Origin: Variovorax sp. J22G73
GTDB taxonomy: Bacteria > Pseudomonadota > Gammaproteobacteria > Burkholderiales > Burkholderiaceae_C
Length of the DNA: 64,000 nucleotides
Assembly (NCBI RefSeq): GCF_030317035.1
Contig: NZ_JASZYK010000005.1
Location: 186,001-250,000, forward strand
Direction of reading: 5' to 3'
The notes under the pieces are model-generated. The model was not told where the DNA came from and did not search any database. It saw only the letters and a list, made by a program, of their open reading frames with translations. Positions 33,314 to 42,900 of this stretch are shown in pieces. Positions within the stretch are counted from its first letter, which is position 1. Every line of letters begins with the position of its first letter. Position numbers and translations under genes: made by a program.

Positions 33314-35380
33314 TCAGTCCCGCCCCGCCGGCAATGCCACGCTGAAACGAACCCGTCCGTCTTCCCCCGCGCTGTCCAGCCGCACATCGCCGCCATGCAG
33401 TTGCGCGATCCGGTGCACCAGGTACAGCCCCAGTCCGGCACCGGGCGACTGCGCCGCCTTGCGGCCGCGAAAGTACTTTTCGAACACCCGCGTCACCTCG
33501 TCCGCGGGAATCGCGTCGCCCGGGTTGTGCACGCCGATGCGCAAGGTGCCGCCCACATCCTTCGACGCGTCCCCCGACACATGCCCTGCAAAATCCGCCA
33601 CCACGTCCAGCCCGATCACGCCGCCCTCGGGCGTATGCCGGTCCGCATTCACCAGCAGGTTGCGCAATGCCACCCGCAGCAAGCCGGGGTCGCACATCAG
33701 CCGCGCCGGGAGCGCGTGCGTGCGCAGCGCGATGCGCCCGTCGGGCCAGTCGGCGGCGAGGTCTTCGAACAGCTCCATCAACTCGTCGCGCTCGCAGTGG
33801 CGCGGCTGAAAGTGCGCGTGCCCCGCGTCCATGCGGTCGGCCGTGAGGTATTCCTCCACCAGCGCCGACATGCGCTGCACCGCGCCGCGCAGGTTCATGC
33901 AGCGCGCCAGCGTCTTCTCGCGCGCGGCGTCGAGGTTGCGGGCAATCTGCTGCGCGGTGGTGCTGATGATGGCCAGCGGCGTGCGGAATTCGTGCGACAC
34001 CATCGCCACGAAGTCGAGCTGCGACTGCTTGGCGCGACGCTCGGTTTCCAGCGCGGCGCGCAGGTCGACCTCGAGCCTTTCACGCCGCGCGATCTCCTCG
34101 CGCAGGTCGACCGTGCGCCGGCGCACTTCTTCCTCGAGCTGGTCGTTGTGCCTGCCGACCATCTGCATCACGCGCGCCTGCGCGGCCTCCTTGTCGCGGC
34201 GCAGCTGGTCGTAGCGCCGGCTCAGGCGCGTGCTCATCAGCAGCATGTGGAGCAGGGTGCCCAGGGCGGCGGCGCTGTTGGTCCACGCGTTGGCCGGCAG
34301 CCAGCCCATGTTGCGCAGGAAGCTCACCAGCACGCCCGCGTAGTAGATGCCGAAGATCAGCAGGAACGCGCGCGCCTGCCCTTGGTCGCGGCGCAGCAGC
34401 CACAGCGCCGCGGCCAGGAGGCACACGATGCTCAGCATGGCGGTCGACTGCACCGCGAACATGGCCGGGCCGTTGTGGCCGCTCAGCACCAGGGCTGCGG
34501 CCACCACGCACAGCATCGTCACCGCGTGCTGCACGCGGCGGGTGGCGACAGGCCAGCGCACGTCCGCGCCGAGCTGCATGGCGGAGAAGCGAATGCCGAT
34601 CGCCACCGCGCAGCAGATGCACAGGCCCAGCGCCGTGTCCGACAGCCACACCGGCATCGCGAGCATCTGCTGCGCGATGCCGGCGGTGAGCAGCTCGACC
34701 ATCAGCGCGATGCTCACGTACAGCAGGTACCAGCCGCTGAGCCGGTCGCGCGTCATCTGCCAGAACAGCGAGTGGAACGCGATCAGCAGAAAGCCGAAGC
34801 CGAACCCCAGCCCGTACCAGAAGTACTCGTGCCGCGCCGCGCGCCCATAGACCTCGGGCGTCGCGAAGCCGATGGTGGTCGACATGGCGTTCTTGGTCTG
34901 CAGGCGCACCAGCAACGCCGTCGGCTCCGCGTTCTCCAGCAGCAAGGGCAGCTGCACGTTGCGCGCGTCCACGGGCCAGCTGGCGCGGCCGGCGTCTTCG
35001 CCCGCGCGCTGCATCAACTGCCAATGTCCGGGTGCGCCAGCGGGCTCCCGGCGGTACAGCCGCACGTCGTCGAGCAGCGCGTTGTTGAACTGCAGCAGCC
35101 ACCGGTCCGGCGCGTCGGCGGGGCGCTGCACCTCCAGCCGGACCCACAGCGTGTCGGTGGTGAAGCCCGCGTTCACCGCGCCGGACATCGCCTGCCAGCC
35201 TGTGGCGGCGGCGGCCTCGTCGGCATCGAGGCGGCCCTCGGGATCGCGCAGCACACGCAGGTGGCCGCGGCTGTCGACACTGGCGCGCGGGTCCAGTTGC
35301 AGGGGCGCGGCGTGCGCCGCATGGAGAGCCACCGCGGCCATCAAGCCGCACACGCGAAGACACCAGGCGAGCCATTTCAT
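33314..35380 (-). CDS. 7TMR-DISM sensor histidine kinase
   Basis: This 688-residue inner-membrane kinase has a signal peptide to about residue 24 and a periplasmic DISMED2-like domain (about 30-185). Seven membrane helices (about 190-385) and a coiled-coil linker lead to HisKA with phospho-acceptor His463 (VSHEFRTPL). An HATPase domain follows, with N-box NLLVNADRH near 574-582 and G-box GAGLGL at 647-652. It is divergent from an OmpR-type regulator 88 bp away, clearly its partner. The same sensor architecture occurs in the diguanylate cyclase at 2311-4287. The stimulus is unknown, and ligands of this receptor class are often sugars or carboxylates. Confidence 0.92.
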   Translation of the reverse strand: MKWLAWCLRVCGLMAAVALHAAHAAPLQLDPRASVDSRGHLRVLRDPEGRLDADEAAAATGWQAMSGAVNAGFTTDTLWVRLEVQRPADAPDRWLLQFNNALLDDVRLYRREPAGAPGHWQLMQRAGEDAGRASWPVDARNVQLPLLLENAEPTALLVRLQTKNAMSTTIGFATPEVYGRAARHEYFWYGLGFGFGFLLIAFHSLFWQMTRDRLSGWYLLYVSIALMVELLTAGIAQQMLAMPVWLSDTALGLCICCAVAIGIRFSAMQLGADVRWPVATRRVQHAVTMLCVVAAALVLSGHNGPAMFAVQSTAMLSIVCLLAAALWLLRRDQGQARAFLLIFGIYYAGVLVSFLRNMGWLPANAWTNSAAALGTLLHMLLMSTRLSRRYDQLRRDKEAAQARVMQMVGRHNDQLEEEVRRRTVDLREEIARRERLEVDLRAALETERRAKQSQLDFVAMVSHEFRTPLAIISTTAQQIARNLDAAREKTLARCMNLRGAVQRMSALVEEYLTADRMDAGHAHFQPRHCERDELMELFEDLAADWPDGRIALRTHALPARLMCDPGLLRVALRNLLVNADRHTPEGGVIGLDVVADFAGHVSGDASKDVGGTLRIGVHNPGDAIPADEVTRVFEKYFRGRKAAQSPGAGLGLYLVHRIAQLHGGDVRLDSAGEDGRVRFSVALPAGRD

Positions 35381-35420
35381 CGGCGCGGATTATCGGTGTG
35401 GCCCGCCTAGAATCCGCGCG

Positions 35421-35440
35421 CTCAGAAATTCTCAGATTCA
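35421..35440 (+). promoter_or_regulatory. tandem CTCAG direct repeat, candidate response-regulator site
   Basis: Two half-sites, CTCAGAAATT and CTCAGATTCA, repeat with a 10-bp period in the kinase/regulator divergent promoter. OmpR-family regulators bind direct repeats of this spacing. The same element occurs at 36214-36233. Confidence 0.6.
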
Positions 35441-35468
35441 CATTGCCACCTGTCCCTACCCTGCACCC

Positions 35469-36179
35469 ATGCGTGATGTGATCCTGCTGGAGGACGAAGC
35501 CGTGCTTCGCGAAGAGTTGAGCGAGTTCCTCGCGGGCAACGGCTACCGTGTGGACGCCGAGGGCTCGCTCGAGGGCTTCAGGCGCCGCTACGACCCGCGC
35601 CGCCACGGCATCGCGCTGGTCGACCTGGGCCTGCCCGACGGCGACGGGCTGGTGCTGATCCGCGAGCTGCGCGAACGCGGCGAGCGCCTGGGCATCGTGG
35701 TGCTCACCGCGCGCGGCGGCGCGCGCGACCGCGTCGCGGGGCTGGACATCGGCGCCGACTACTACCTGCCCAAGACCGCCGACCTCGACGAGCTCGCGGC
35801 CACGCTGGCCGCGCTGTCGCGCCGGCTCGGCGAGCCCGGGGAGTTCGGCGACACGGCCGCCGCAGTGCCGGCCGGCACCTGGGTGCTGGAGCTGGGCGCG
35901 CGCCGGCTGTCGGCGCCGGGCTTCTCGCCCATCGCGCTGTCGCAGCAAGACCTCACGGTGCTGCACGAGCTGATGCGCGATGCTGGCGACATCGCCAGCC
36001 GCCAGCAGATCGTGACGGCGCTGGGCGAGCACTTTCTCAGCTACGACCAGCGCCGCCTCGACACGCAGATACGCCGGCTGCGGCGCAAGGTCAGCGAGGC
36101 CACCGGGCTCACGCTGCCGCTGAACACCGCGCGCAATGCCGGCTACTGCTTTCACGCCAGGGCGCTGATCCGTCCCTGA
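35469..36179 (+). CDS. OmpR-family response regulator
   Basis: This 236-residue DNA-binding regulator has a receiver domain with acidic pocket Glu8/Asp9, phospho-acceptor Asp52 (LVDLGLPDGDG), Thr80 and Lys102 (YLPKTAD). A winged-helix output domain follows from about residue 140, with DLTVLHELMRDAGDIASRQQI and DQRRLDTQIRRLRRKV. It is divergent from the 7TM histidine kinase and should be phosphorylated by it. A CTCAG direct repeat in the shared promoter and a second copy downstream are candidate binding sites, suggesting autoregulation plus control of the next gene. Confidence 0.92.
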   Translation: MRDVILLEDEAVLREELSEFLAGNGYRVDAEGSLEGFRRRYDPRRHGIALVDLGLPDGDGLVLIRELRERGERLGIVVLTARGGARDRVAGLDIGADYYLPKTADLDELAATLAALSRRLGEPGEFGDTAAAVPAGTWVLELGARRLSAPGFSPIALSQQDLTVLHELMRDAGDIASRQQIVTALGEHFLSYDQRRLDTQIRRLRRKVSEATGLTLPLNTARNAGYCFHARALIRP

Positions 36180-36213
36180 GAGCGCGCCCCGCAGGCCCGC
36201 ACGCGACAGGGCG

Positions 36214-36233
36214 CTCAGAAACGCTCAGTTTCG
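36214..36233 (+). promoter_or_regulatory. second tandem CTCAG direct repeat
   Basis: CTCAGAAACG and CTCAGTTTCG repeat with a 10-bp period, 63 bp before the next gene. The pattern is the same as at 35421-35440, so both are likely bound by the same regulator. Confidence 0.6.
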
Positions 36234-36296
36234 ACGTTGTCTTTCGGCTTAACCTGCCCGGCGGTGAAACGGATGGGGTCAGGAGCCAGCGCCTTG

Positions 36297-36674
36297 ATGT
36301 TCAAAGAAAAAATGCCGCCCGCAGCAGGCACGCGCGTTGCAGCCAAGAACAACCACAACAGCAAGCACAAGCCGGGCCTCGTCGAGCAGGCGATGCTGCA
36401 GCGGGACATCGACCTGGAGCTGGCCCTTGCCGCGGTGCGCGACGCCACCGACGACGCCTTCGTGGCCGTGCAGTCGCTGATGCACCTGGTGCGCCGCAAG
36501 CCGTCGCTCAGGCCGCGCAGGCGCAAGGAGGGCGAGCTGCACGCGGCGCGCACCAGCGCCATGCACTACACCGGCCCCGCCAACGCCACGCTCACCGTGG
36601 CCCAGCAGCTCCATCAGATTGCCTACCAGCTGCGCGTGCTCGAGTCGTCCGTTCTGCGTTCGCCGGGGCGCTGA
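36297..36674 (+). CDS. hypothetical protein, 125 aa
   Basis: A basic, soluble protein opening MFKEKMPPAAGTRVAAKNNH, with a central helix (VEQAMLQRDIDLELALAAVRDATDDAFVAVQSLM, in parts) and a C-terminal helix (AQQLHQIAYQLRVLESSVL). No family is recognised. ATG 36297 is chosen. An in-frame ATG at 36273 is possible. It lies downstream of the second CTCAG repeat, so it may be a target of the adjacent two-component system. Confidence 0.6.
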   Translation: MFKEKMPPAAGTRVAAKNNHNSKHKPGLVEQAMLQRDIDLELALAAVRDATDDAFVAVQSLMHLVRRKPSLRPRRRKEGELHAARTSAMHYTGPANATLTVAQQLHQIAYQLRVLESSVLRSPGR

Positions 36675-36698
36675 AACCCGAAATCACGCGCCAGCAGG

Positions 36699-37127
36699 TC
36701 AGCGCGGTCCGACGGGCAACGAAGGCTGCACCTGCGGCGGCCGCTGCGGGTACACCGACGTGCCGAAGGTGTTGCCCATGCGCGTGCTGGTCGCCGCGCG
36801 GTTGAACAGCCCGAGCTGGTTCGACGGGCGCAGCACGATGGCTTCGGAAGCCAGCCCGGGCTGGGCCGGCTGCGCGCCGTCCGGCCCTTGCGGCGGCGCC
36901 TTGGGCTGCAGCTTCTGCGTCAGGCATTCGTAGGAGGGCGTGCGCACGCCGTTGACGGTGACCTCCGCGCAAACGGGTTGCGTGTCGGCTGCTGCGCTGG
37001 CCACCTTGTCCGTCGCGTCGTCCGTCACCTGTTGCGCAACGTCTCCGGCAAAGGCCCCCGAGATGGCACCCAGGCCAATGCCCAGCCCGCAAGCCCACGC
37101 CGCCCACCGCCCACAACCGTTCTTCAT
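36699..37127 (-). CDS. exported hypothetical protein, 142 aa
   Basis: A secreted or periplasmic protein with an N-terminal signal segment (WAAWACGLGIGLGAISGAFA). The mature part contains DVAQQVTDDATDKVASAAAD and then CAEVTVNGVRTPSYECL, whose two Cys could pair. A Pro/Gln-rich end follows (PQRPPQVQPSLP). ATG 37127 is preferred because GGAGGA lies eight bases upstream. A GTG two codons earlier is too close to it. It is divergent from the STN signal protein across 265 bp, so it might belong to the same system. No family is recognised. Confidence 0.65.
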   Translation of the reverse strand: MKNGCGRWAAWACGLGIGLGAISGAFAGDVAQQVTDDATDKVASAAADTQPVCAEVTVNGVRTPSYECLTQKLQPKAPPQGPDGAQPAQPGLASEAIVLRPSNQLGLFNRAATSTRMGNTFGTSVYPQRPPQVQPSLPVGPR

Positions 37128-37392
37128 ATGCACCGTCCTCCGTGGGGTCGCATGCTAGCCACGTTGCAAGTCACGGTGAAGACCTGGAAACGACAGTGCG
37201 GCACTGCATGCCCTGGCGCGGCCTCAGTGCGACACCGGTGCGGCCCCGGCGTCACATGTCGGTCACGCGCCGCCGTTAGCCTTCGGCGCAAACACCACAG
37301 GAGCGGAGACAGGCCGAGTGCGGGCGACCGCAGGCGCTGCGTTGCTTCCGCCCTCCTGGCCCTTCTGGCCCTCCCGCCACCAGCTCCGCCAC

Positions 37393-38157
37393 ATGACACG
37401 CCATTCCGCACCCGGCGGCGCCCCGACCTTGCCCTGGTGTCTTTTCGTTCTCGCACTGATGATGAGCGCCCGCCTGGCCGCCGCGCAGGGCGTGGCCGCC
37501 TCCGGCGAGCTGAGCGCCGGCACGCTGTACTTCGACCTGCAGGCCCAGCCGCTGGAAAGCGCGCTGGCCCGCTTCGGTCGCATCACCGGCCATTCGGTGC
37601 TGGTGGCCAGCAGCCTCACGGCGGGCAAGCAGGCCGCCGCCGTCAACGGCGAGCTCGCGCCGCGCGAGGCCCTGCGCCGCATGCTCGACGGCACCGGCCT
37701 GGTCGCGCGCTACAGCGCCGCCGACGCCTTCACGCTCATGCCCGAGACGCCGACCGCCCCCGCCGAGGTGGAAGCTCGCGCGCGCGCTGAAGAGGCCCGC
37801 GCGGCGCGCGCCGCCGAGGTGACGCAAGCGGCCGCACAGACAGCCTATGCGCAGGTGCTGCAACGCTCCATCACCCGCGTGCTGTGCATCGCCCAGCCCG
37901 ACGCCTTCGGCCGCTTCCGGCTCGGCCTGCAGTTGTGGATCGACGCGCAGGGCCTTGTCGAGGACACGCGCCTGCTCGAAGGCAGCGGCATTCCCGAGCG
38001 CGACAGCGCCGTGCTGGCCAGCCTGCGCGCGCTGGCGCTCGACGCGCCGCCGCCGCCCACGCTGGCGCAGCCCCTGACCATCCTGCTGACACCGCGCCCC
38101 GACCCGGGCCGCGACTGCCGGCCCTACGTGTCGCGCGCGCCGCTGCGCGCACGCTGA
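37393..38157 (+). CDS. barrel-less STN / TonB-C-like periplasmic signalling protein (VreA-like)
   Basis: This 254-residue exported protein has a signal peptide to about residue 31 (LFVLALMMSARLAAA). An STN domain covers about 44-116 (LYFDLQAQPLESALARFGRITGHSVLVA, in parts). An Ala/Glu-rich helical linker and a C-terminal TonB-C-like domain (about 158-235, FRLGLQLWIDAQGLVEDTRLLEGSG) follow. STN domains normally sit in front of a receptor barrel, and here there is none. Cys165 and Cys242 may pair. The order STN protein, ECF sigma, FecR matches the P. aeruginosa VreA-VreI-VreR system, in which VreA also lacks a barrel. ATG 37393 is chosen over an upstream GTG at 37318. Confidence 0.82.
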   Translation: MTRHSAPGGAPTLPWCLFVLALMMSARLAAAQGVAASGELSAGTLYFDLQAQPLESALARFGRITGHSVLVASSLTAGKQAAAVNGELAPREALRRMLDGTGLVARYSAADAFTLMPETPTAPAEVEARARAEEARAARAAEVTQAAAQTAYAQVLQRSITRVLCIAQPDAFGRFRLGLQLWIDAQGLVEDTRLLEGSGIPERDSAVLASLRALALDAPPPPTLAQPLTILLTPRPDPGRDCRPYVSRAPLRAR

Positions 38158-38168
38158 GGGCCGCGCGC

Positions 38169-38729
38169 ATGCCGGATTCGATCAGGGCTTCGCTGCGCGC
38201 GTTGTTTCTCGCGCGCTACGCCCAGTTCAGGAAGCACCTGCAGATTCGCCTGGGGTCCGAAGACCTGGCCAACGACGCATTGCAGGAGGCCTACCTGCGC
38301 GTGGAGAACACCACCGTGCGCCACGCGGTGCGCTACCCCTCGGCCTACCTGTTCCGCATTGCGCTCAACGTGGCCGAAGACCAGCGCAAGAGCAACGCGC
38401 GCCTGCTGAGCGTGGGCGAGGTCGAGGAGCTCTACGACATGGCCGACGACATGGCCGACCCCGCCCGCGGCGCCGAGGCCCGCAACGAACTCGAGGCGCT
38501 GGAGCGCGCGCTGGCCGAGTTGCCGCGCCGCCGCCGGGCCATCGTCTACGCGGCGCGCGTGGACGAGATGCCGCACAAGGACATCGCCACCCGCTATGGC
38601 GTGTCGGTGCGCACGGTGGAGAAGGAATTGCGCGCCGGCCTGGAGCATTGCTGCGAGCGGCTGGGCCGGGATTTTGTGCAGCGCTTCGGTCCCGGGGCGG
38701 GAAAACAGTCTAAGCGTGATGGCAGTTGA
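38169..38729 (+). CDS. ECF sigma factor of the two-partner-secretion locus (VreI-like)
   Basis: This 186-residue sigma-70 family factor has region 2 (DLANDALQEAYLRVENTTV, YLFRIALNVAEDQRKSNAR) and region 4 (EMPHKDIATRYGVSVRTVEKELRAGLEHC, in parts). It follows the STN protein by 11 bp and overlaps the FecR gene. No Fur box precedes it, unlike the sigma gene at 20437. Its likely targets are the two promoters with the shared block at 39844 and 53913, which drive the giant exoprotein and its transporter. Confidence 0.9.
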   Translation: MPDSIRASLRALFLARYAQFRKHLQIRLGSEDLANDALQEAYLRVENTTVRHAVRYPSAYLFRIALNVAEDQRKSNARLLSVGEVEELYDMADDMADPARGAEARNELEALERALAELPRRRRAIVYAARVDEMPHKDIATRYGVSVRTVEKELRAGLEHCCERLGRDFVQRFGPGAGKQSKRDGS

Positions 38730-39810
38730 AGAACCCCGATCCAAAGGCTCCGATGGCCCGGCTGGCCCCGCGAGCCCTGCCGACCCCGCACGAGGTGGAC
38801 CGATGACGACCCTGCAACGCGAAGCGCAGGCCTGGGTGGTGCGGCTCGGCTCGCACCAGGCCACCGAGGACGACGCGCGCGCCTTCAAGCGCTGGTGCGC
38901 GCAAAGCCGCCTGCACGCCCAGGCCTTCACGCGGGCGCGCGAGGTGTGGCAGGCCATGGCGCCGGCCGCGCTGCGCGTGCAGCAGCAAGAGGAGCGCGTC
39001 GCGCGCCAGCGCCTGCCTGTGCCTGCGCGTGTGCCTTCGCGTGTAGCAGGGCGTCGCGCGCTGCTCGGCGGCGCCGCGGCGGCCGCCGTGGCCTACTTGG
39101 CGGTGTCGCCGCCGCTGGGTTTGTGGACCTCCGTGGCCGAGTGGGGCGCCGACTACCACACCGCCACCGGCGAGCAGCGCGAGGTGGCGCTGGGCGACGG
39201 CGCCGTGCTGCAGATGAACACGCAGACGCGCATCAACATGCAGCGCACCGGCAACGCGGCCCGTGCCGGCAGTGGTGGTGCCGGAAAAGGCGACGCCTTC
39301 GAACTGCTGGCCGGCGAGGCCGAGGTGCTCGCCGACGCGGCCGGCGCCGCGCAGGTGCAGGTCAGCGCCGCGGGCGGCACGGTGTCGGCGCTGCGCGCGC
39401 GCTTCAACATTCGCAACCTCGACGGCGAGGTCTGCGTCACCTGCCTCGCGGGCCGCGTCGAAGTGGCCCGTGGCGCGCAGCGCACGCAGCTCGACGCGGG
39501 CAGCCAGCTGCGCTACGGCGCCGCCGGGCTGGGCCCCGTCGCCGCGGTGGACACCGGCATCGTCAGCGCCTGGCGGCGGCGCCAGCTGGTGTTCAACCAG
39601 GTGCCGCTGGCCGAGGTGGTGGCCGAGGTCAACCGCTATCGCCACGGCCGGCTCGTCATCACCAGCGAGGCGCTGGGCCGCAGCAAGGTGCAGGCGAGCT
39701 TCTCGATCGACCGGCTCGACGACGTGGCCTTCCTGGTGCGCGACGTGTACGGCGCGGAGCTTACCGAGCTGCCCGGCGGCATCGTGTTGCTGGGGCTGGG
39801 CCGCGCGTGA
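38719..39810 (+). CDS. FecR-type anti-sigma regulator lacking the Gly-Thr bond (VreR-like)
   Basis: This 363-residue inner-membrane sigma regulator has a DUF4880-type N-terminus (AQAWVVRLGSHQATEDDARAFKRW) and one membrane segment (ALLGGAAAAAVAYLAV, about 118-133). A FecR domain (ADYHTATGEQREVALGDGA) and a C-terminal STN-like module (FNQVPLAEVVAEVNRYRHGRL) follow. Where the other FecR protein in this window has LGTRF, this one reads LRARF (Arg226-Ala227), so the usual self-cleavage bond is missing. ATG 38719 overlaps the sigma gene by 11 bp. ATG 38803 (MTTLQREAQ) is a reasonable alternative. Confidence 0.88.
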   Translation: MAVEEPRSKGSDGPAGPASPADPARGGPMTTLQREAQAWVVRLGSHQATEDDARAFKRWCAQSRLHAQAFTRAREVWQAMAPAALRVQQQEERVARQRLPVPARVPSRVAGRRALLGGAAAAAVAYLAVSPPLGLWTSVAEWGADYHTATGEQREVALGDGAVLQMNTQTRINMQRTGNAARAGSGGAGKGDAFELLAGEAEVLADAAGAAQVQVSAAGGTVSALRARFNIRNLDGEVCVTCLAGRVEVARGAQRTQLDAGSQLRYGAAGLGPVAAVDTGIVSAWRRRQLVFNQVPLAEVVAEVNRYRHGRLVITSEALGRSKVQASFSIDRLDDVAFLVRDVYGAELTELPGGIVLLGLGRA

Positions 39811-39843
39811 ACCTGCATGCCCTTGGACGGTCGCGGCCGCTTC

Positions 39844-39893
39844 ATGAAGATTTCGTGACATGGTGCAGTCCCGCCGCCGCTTCGCTGTCATAG
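39844..39893 (+). promoter_or_regulatory. promoter block of the giant exoprotein gene
   Basis: ATGAAGATTTCGTGACA (39844-39860), GCAGTC (39865-39870) and TGTCATAG (39886-39893) have the same spacing as a near-identical block before tpsB at 53913. YGTC is a typical ECF -10 core, and GCAGTC lies 15 bp before it. On the minus strand the first part reads TGTCACGAAAxCTTCAT, which resembles a Pho box. Confidence 0.6.
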
Positions 39894-39980
39894 CTCGGTA
39901 GACCACGGGTCGCTCGCCTTCCGGGCGCGTGCTTCGTGGCATCGATTCGAGCAATGAAACACGAACCCATGGAAGTCCGC

Positions 39981-42900
39981 ATGCAACGCAGCAGCACGGT
40001 GTCCCGGCGCAATCCGAACCCTTCTTTCTTCTTTCCGCAGGCGCGCCTCACGCCGCTGGTACACGCCATCGCGCTGATGCTCGCCGCCGGCGCCACGGCC
40101 GAGGGCGCGCACGCGCAGCAGGCCTTCAGCGGCGCCTGGATGGCGCAGAAGAACATGGCGCAGAACACGGCCGTGGCCACCGGGCGCCTGCCCAACGGCA
40201 TGGCCGCGTCCACGCTCACGAGCCCTCAGGCGCAGCAGCAGCGCGCGGCCGAGCAGTTGCAGCGCTCCATCGGCAACCTGAACATCGCGGCGCGCGGTAT
40301 CGCGGCGCAACAGGCGGCGCAAGAGGCAGCGCGGCGCGCGGCGCTGGAGAGCGGACAGGGCGGCGTGCCCGACGGGCTCGCCGACGGTGGCCTGAAGGTC
40401 GACACCCAAAGCCTCACCGCCGGCTGGGCCAACGCCAACACGCCGGTGCCTTCGCAGGAAGGCGGCCGCGCGGTGGTCACCGTCACGCAGACGGCGGACA
40501 AGGCCATCCTGAACTGGGAGACCTTCAACGTCGGCAAGAACACCACGCTGAAGTTCGAGCAACAGCCCAGCTGGGCCGTGCTCAACCGCGTGAACGACCC
40601 CAAGGCCCGGCCCTCGCAGATCCAGGGGCAGGTGCAGGCCGAGGGCACCGTCATGGTGGTCAACCGCAACGGCATCGTCTTCAGCGGCAGCAGCCAGGTC
40701 GACACGCGCAACCTGCTGGCGTCGGCCGTGGGCATGACCGACGCGCAGTTCAAGCGCGGCCTCTACAGCCAGGCATTGGGCACAGGCTTCGTGCCCACGC
40801 TGGCCAACGACCTGAACGTGACGTCCACCGCGTCGTCGAACGGCAACGCCACCGCCGATGTGGTGGTGGAAGCCGGCGCGCGCATTTCCACGCGCAAGCC
40901 GCAGACCGTGACCGAGGGCGGCGGCTATGTGCTGCTGGCCGGGCGCGAGGCGCACAACCACGGCACCATCGCCACGCCCGGCGGCCAGACACTGCTCGCG
41001 GCGGGCGACAGCTTCGTCATCAAGAAGGGCATGGGCACCGACAGCAACCAGCAGTCGAGCACGCGCGGCAACGAGGTCACGCCGCTGCGCCTGAAGGACA
41101 GCAGCGCGGGCCGCGTCTCCAACTCGGGGCTGATCCAGGCGCTCACCGGCGACATCACGCTGACCGGCCACACGGTGGAGCAGGCCGGCGTGCTGGTGTC
41201 GAGCACCAGCGTGACCACGCGCGGCACGCTGCACCTGAATGCCGCCGGCGATGCCGACGCGCGCGTCACGCTGGCACCCGGCAGCGTGAGCGCCGTGCTG
41301 CTCGACAGCAGCAGCGCCAGCGCGCTCGACGTGCAGCGCGACGCGCTGCTGAAAGAGTCCGCGAACCTGTCCGACGGCGTGTACAACCGCCGCGACCAGT
41401 CGTTGGTGCAGATCGCATCGAGCGGCGACGTGGCCTTCGAGCCCGACTCGATGACGCTGGCCACCGGCGGCCAGGTGAACGTGAACGCCGCGCGCCGCAT
41501 CCAGCTGGCCGAGCGCGCGGCCATCGACGTGGCGGGCGCGGTGGGCGTGAGCGTGGCCATGGCGTCGAACAACGTCGAGGTCAATGTCCAGGGCAACGAG
41601 CAGCGCGATGCGCCGGGCAACCGCGACAGCAAGAACCTTAACAACGCCACCCTGTGGGTCGACCGCCGCTACCTGGTGCGCGTGCCGGCCGGCACCAACG
41701 GCTACACCACCGAGCGCTGGTACACCGGCGGCGGGCTGCTGGAAGTTGGCGGCTACCTCAACACCGACGGCCACGGCATCGGCGAATGGGCCGCCTCGGG
41801 CGGCACCGTGGCCTTCGGCGGCGGCGAGCTGGTCACGCGCGCGGGCTCGGCCATCAACGTGTCGGGCGGCTCGGTGGACGTGCAGACCGGCGTCATCAAG
41901 CAGAGCTGGCTCATGGGCAAGGACGGGCGGCTCTACAACCTGGCGAGCGCGCCGGGCGACCTGCTGTACAGCGGCGTGTACCGCGGCTTCGAGAACCCGC
42001 ACGAGCGCTGGGGCAAGAACACCACCGAGTACTTCTACAACCCGCTGATCGGCGCGCGCGAGCGGCTGGAAAACGGCTACACCTTCGGGCGCGACGCGGG
42101 CCGCGTCATCGTCGGCACCGCCTCGGCGGTGCTCGAGGGCGACGTCGCGGCCACCGTGTTCCAGGGCGACCGCCAGCGCAACGCGCCCGACGCGGCGCTC
42201 GACGGCTACCGCCAGTCGCAGGCCGCGGCGCCGCGCGCGGGCCAGCTCGTCATCGGCCAGCTGCGCCCGTCGTTCAACACCGACACCGGCATGCTGCGCG
42301 ACACCCCCAGCGCGCTGGCCGAGCGCATCGACATAGGCGGGGCACCTTCCGCGGCATCGTCCGTTGCCCAGGACCTGAAGCTCGAAGACGCGCTGCCCGA
42401 GGCGCTGAACGGCAAGATCAGGCTCGACGCCGGCTGGCTCAACGGCTTGCACCTGGGCGGCTTCGAGGCCTATGCCACGGGCGGCATCGCGGTCGATGCC
42501 GACGTGGCGGTGAGCAACGGCGGTGCCATCGCGCTGCATGCGACGCAGGTCGACATCAACGCCAACCTTTCGGCGCGCGGCGGCAGCATCGCGCTGGGGA
42601 ACATGGTGAGCGGGCTGCAGGCCGGCAGCACCACGAACTGGCTCGACCAGCCGATTGCCACGGCGAAGCGCGAAGGCTACACGCCGGGCGTGAGCGTGCA
42701 AAGCGGCGTCATGCTCGACACGCGCGGCCTGTGGAGCAACCTGCGCGGCAACCCCGCGGACATCGCCGGCCTGCCGTACGTGAACGGCGGCAGCGTGGCC
42801 ATCAGCAGCACCGGCGACGTGCGGCTGCATGCGGGCTCGGTGATCGACACCTCGTCGGGCGCGGCGCTGATGGCCGACGCCTCTGTGCTGGGCGGGCGCG

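Noticed and set aside
33175..33441. Small minus-strand frame crossing the inverted repeat
   Set aside because: It starts inside the histidine-kinase coding region, has no family character, and depends on reading through the repeat arms. The repeat itself is the better explanation of the gap.
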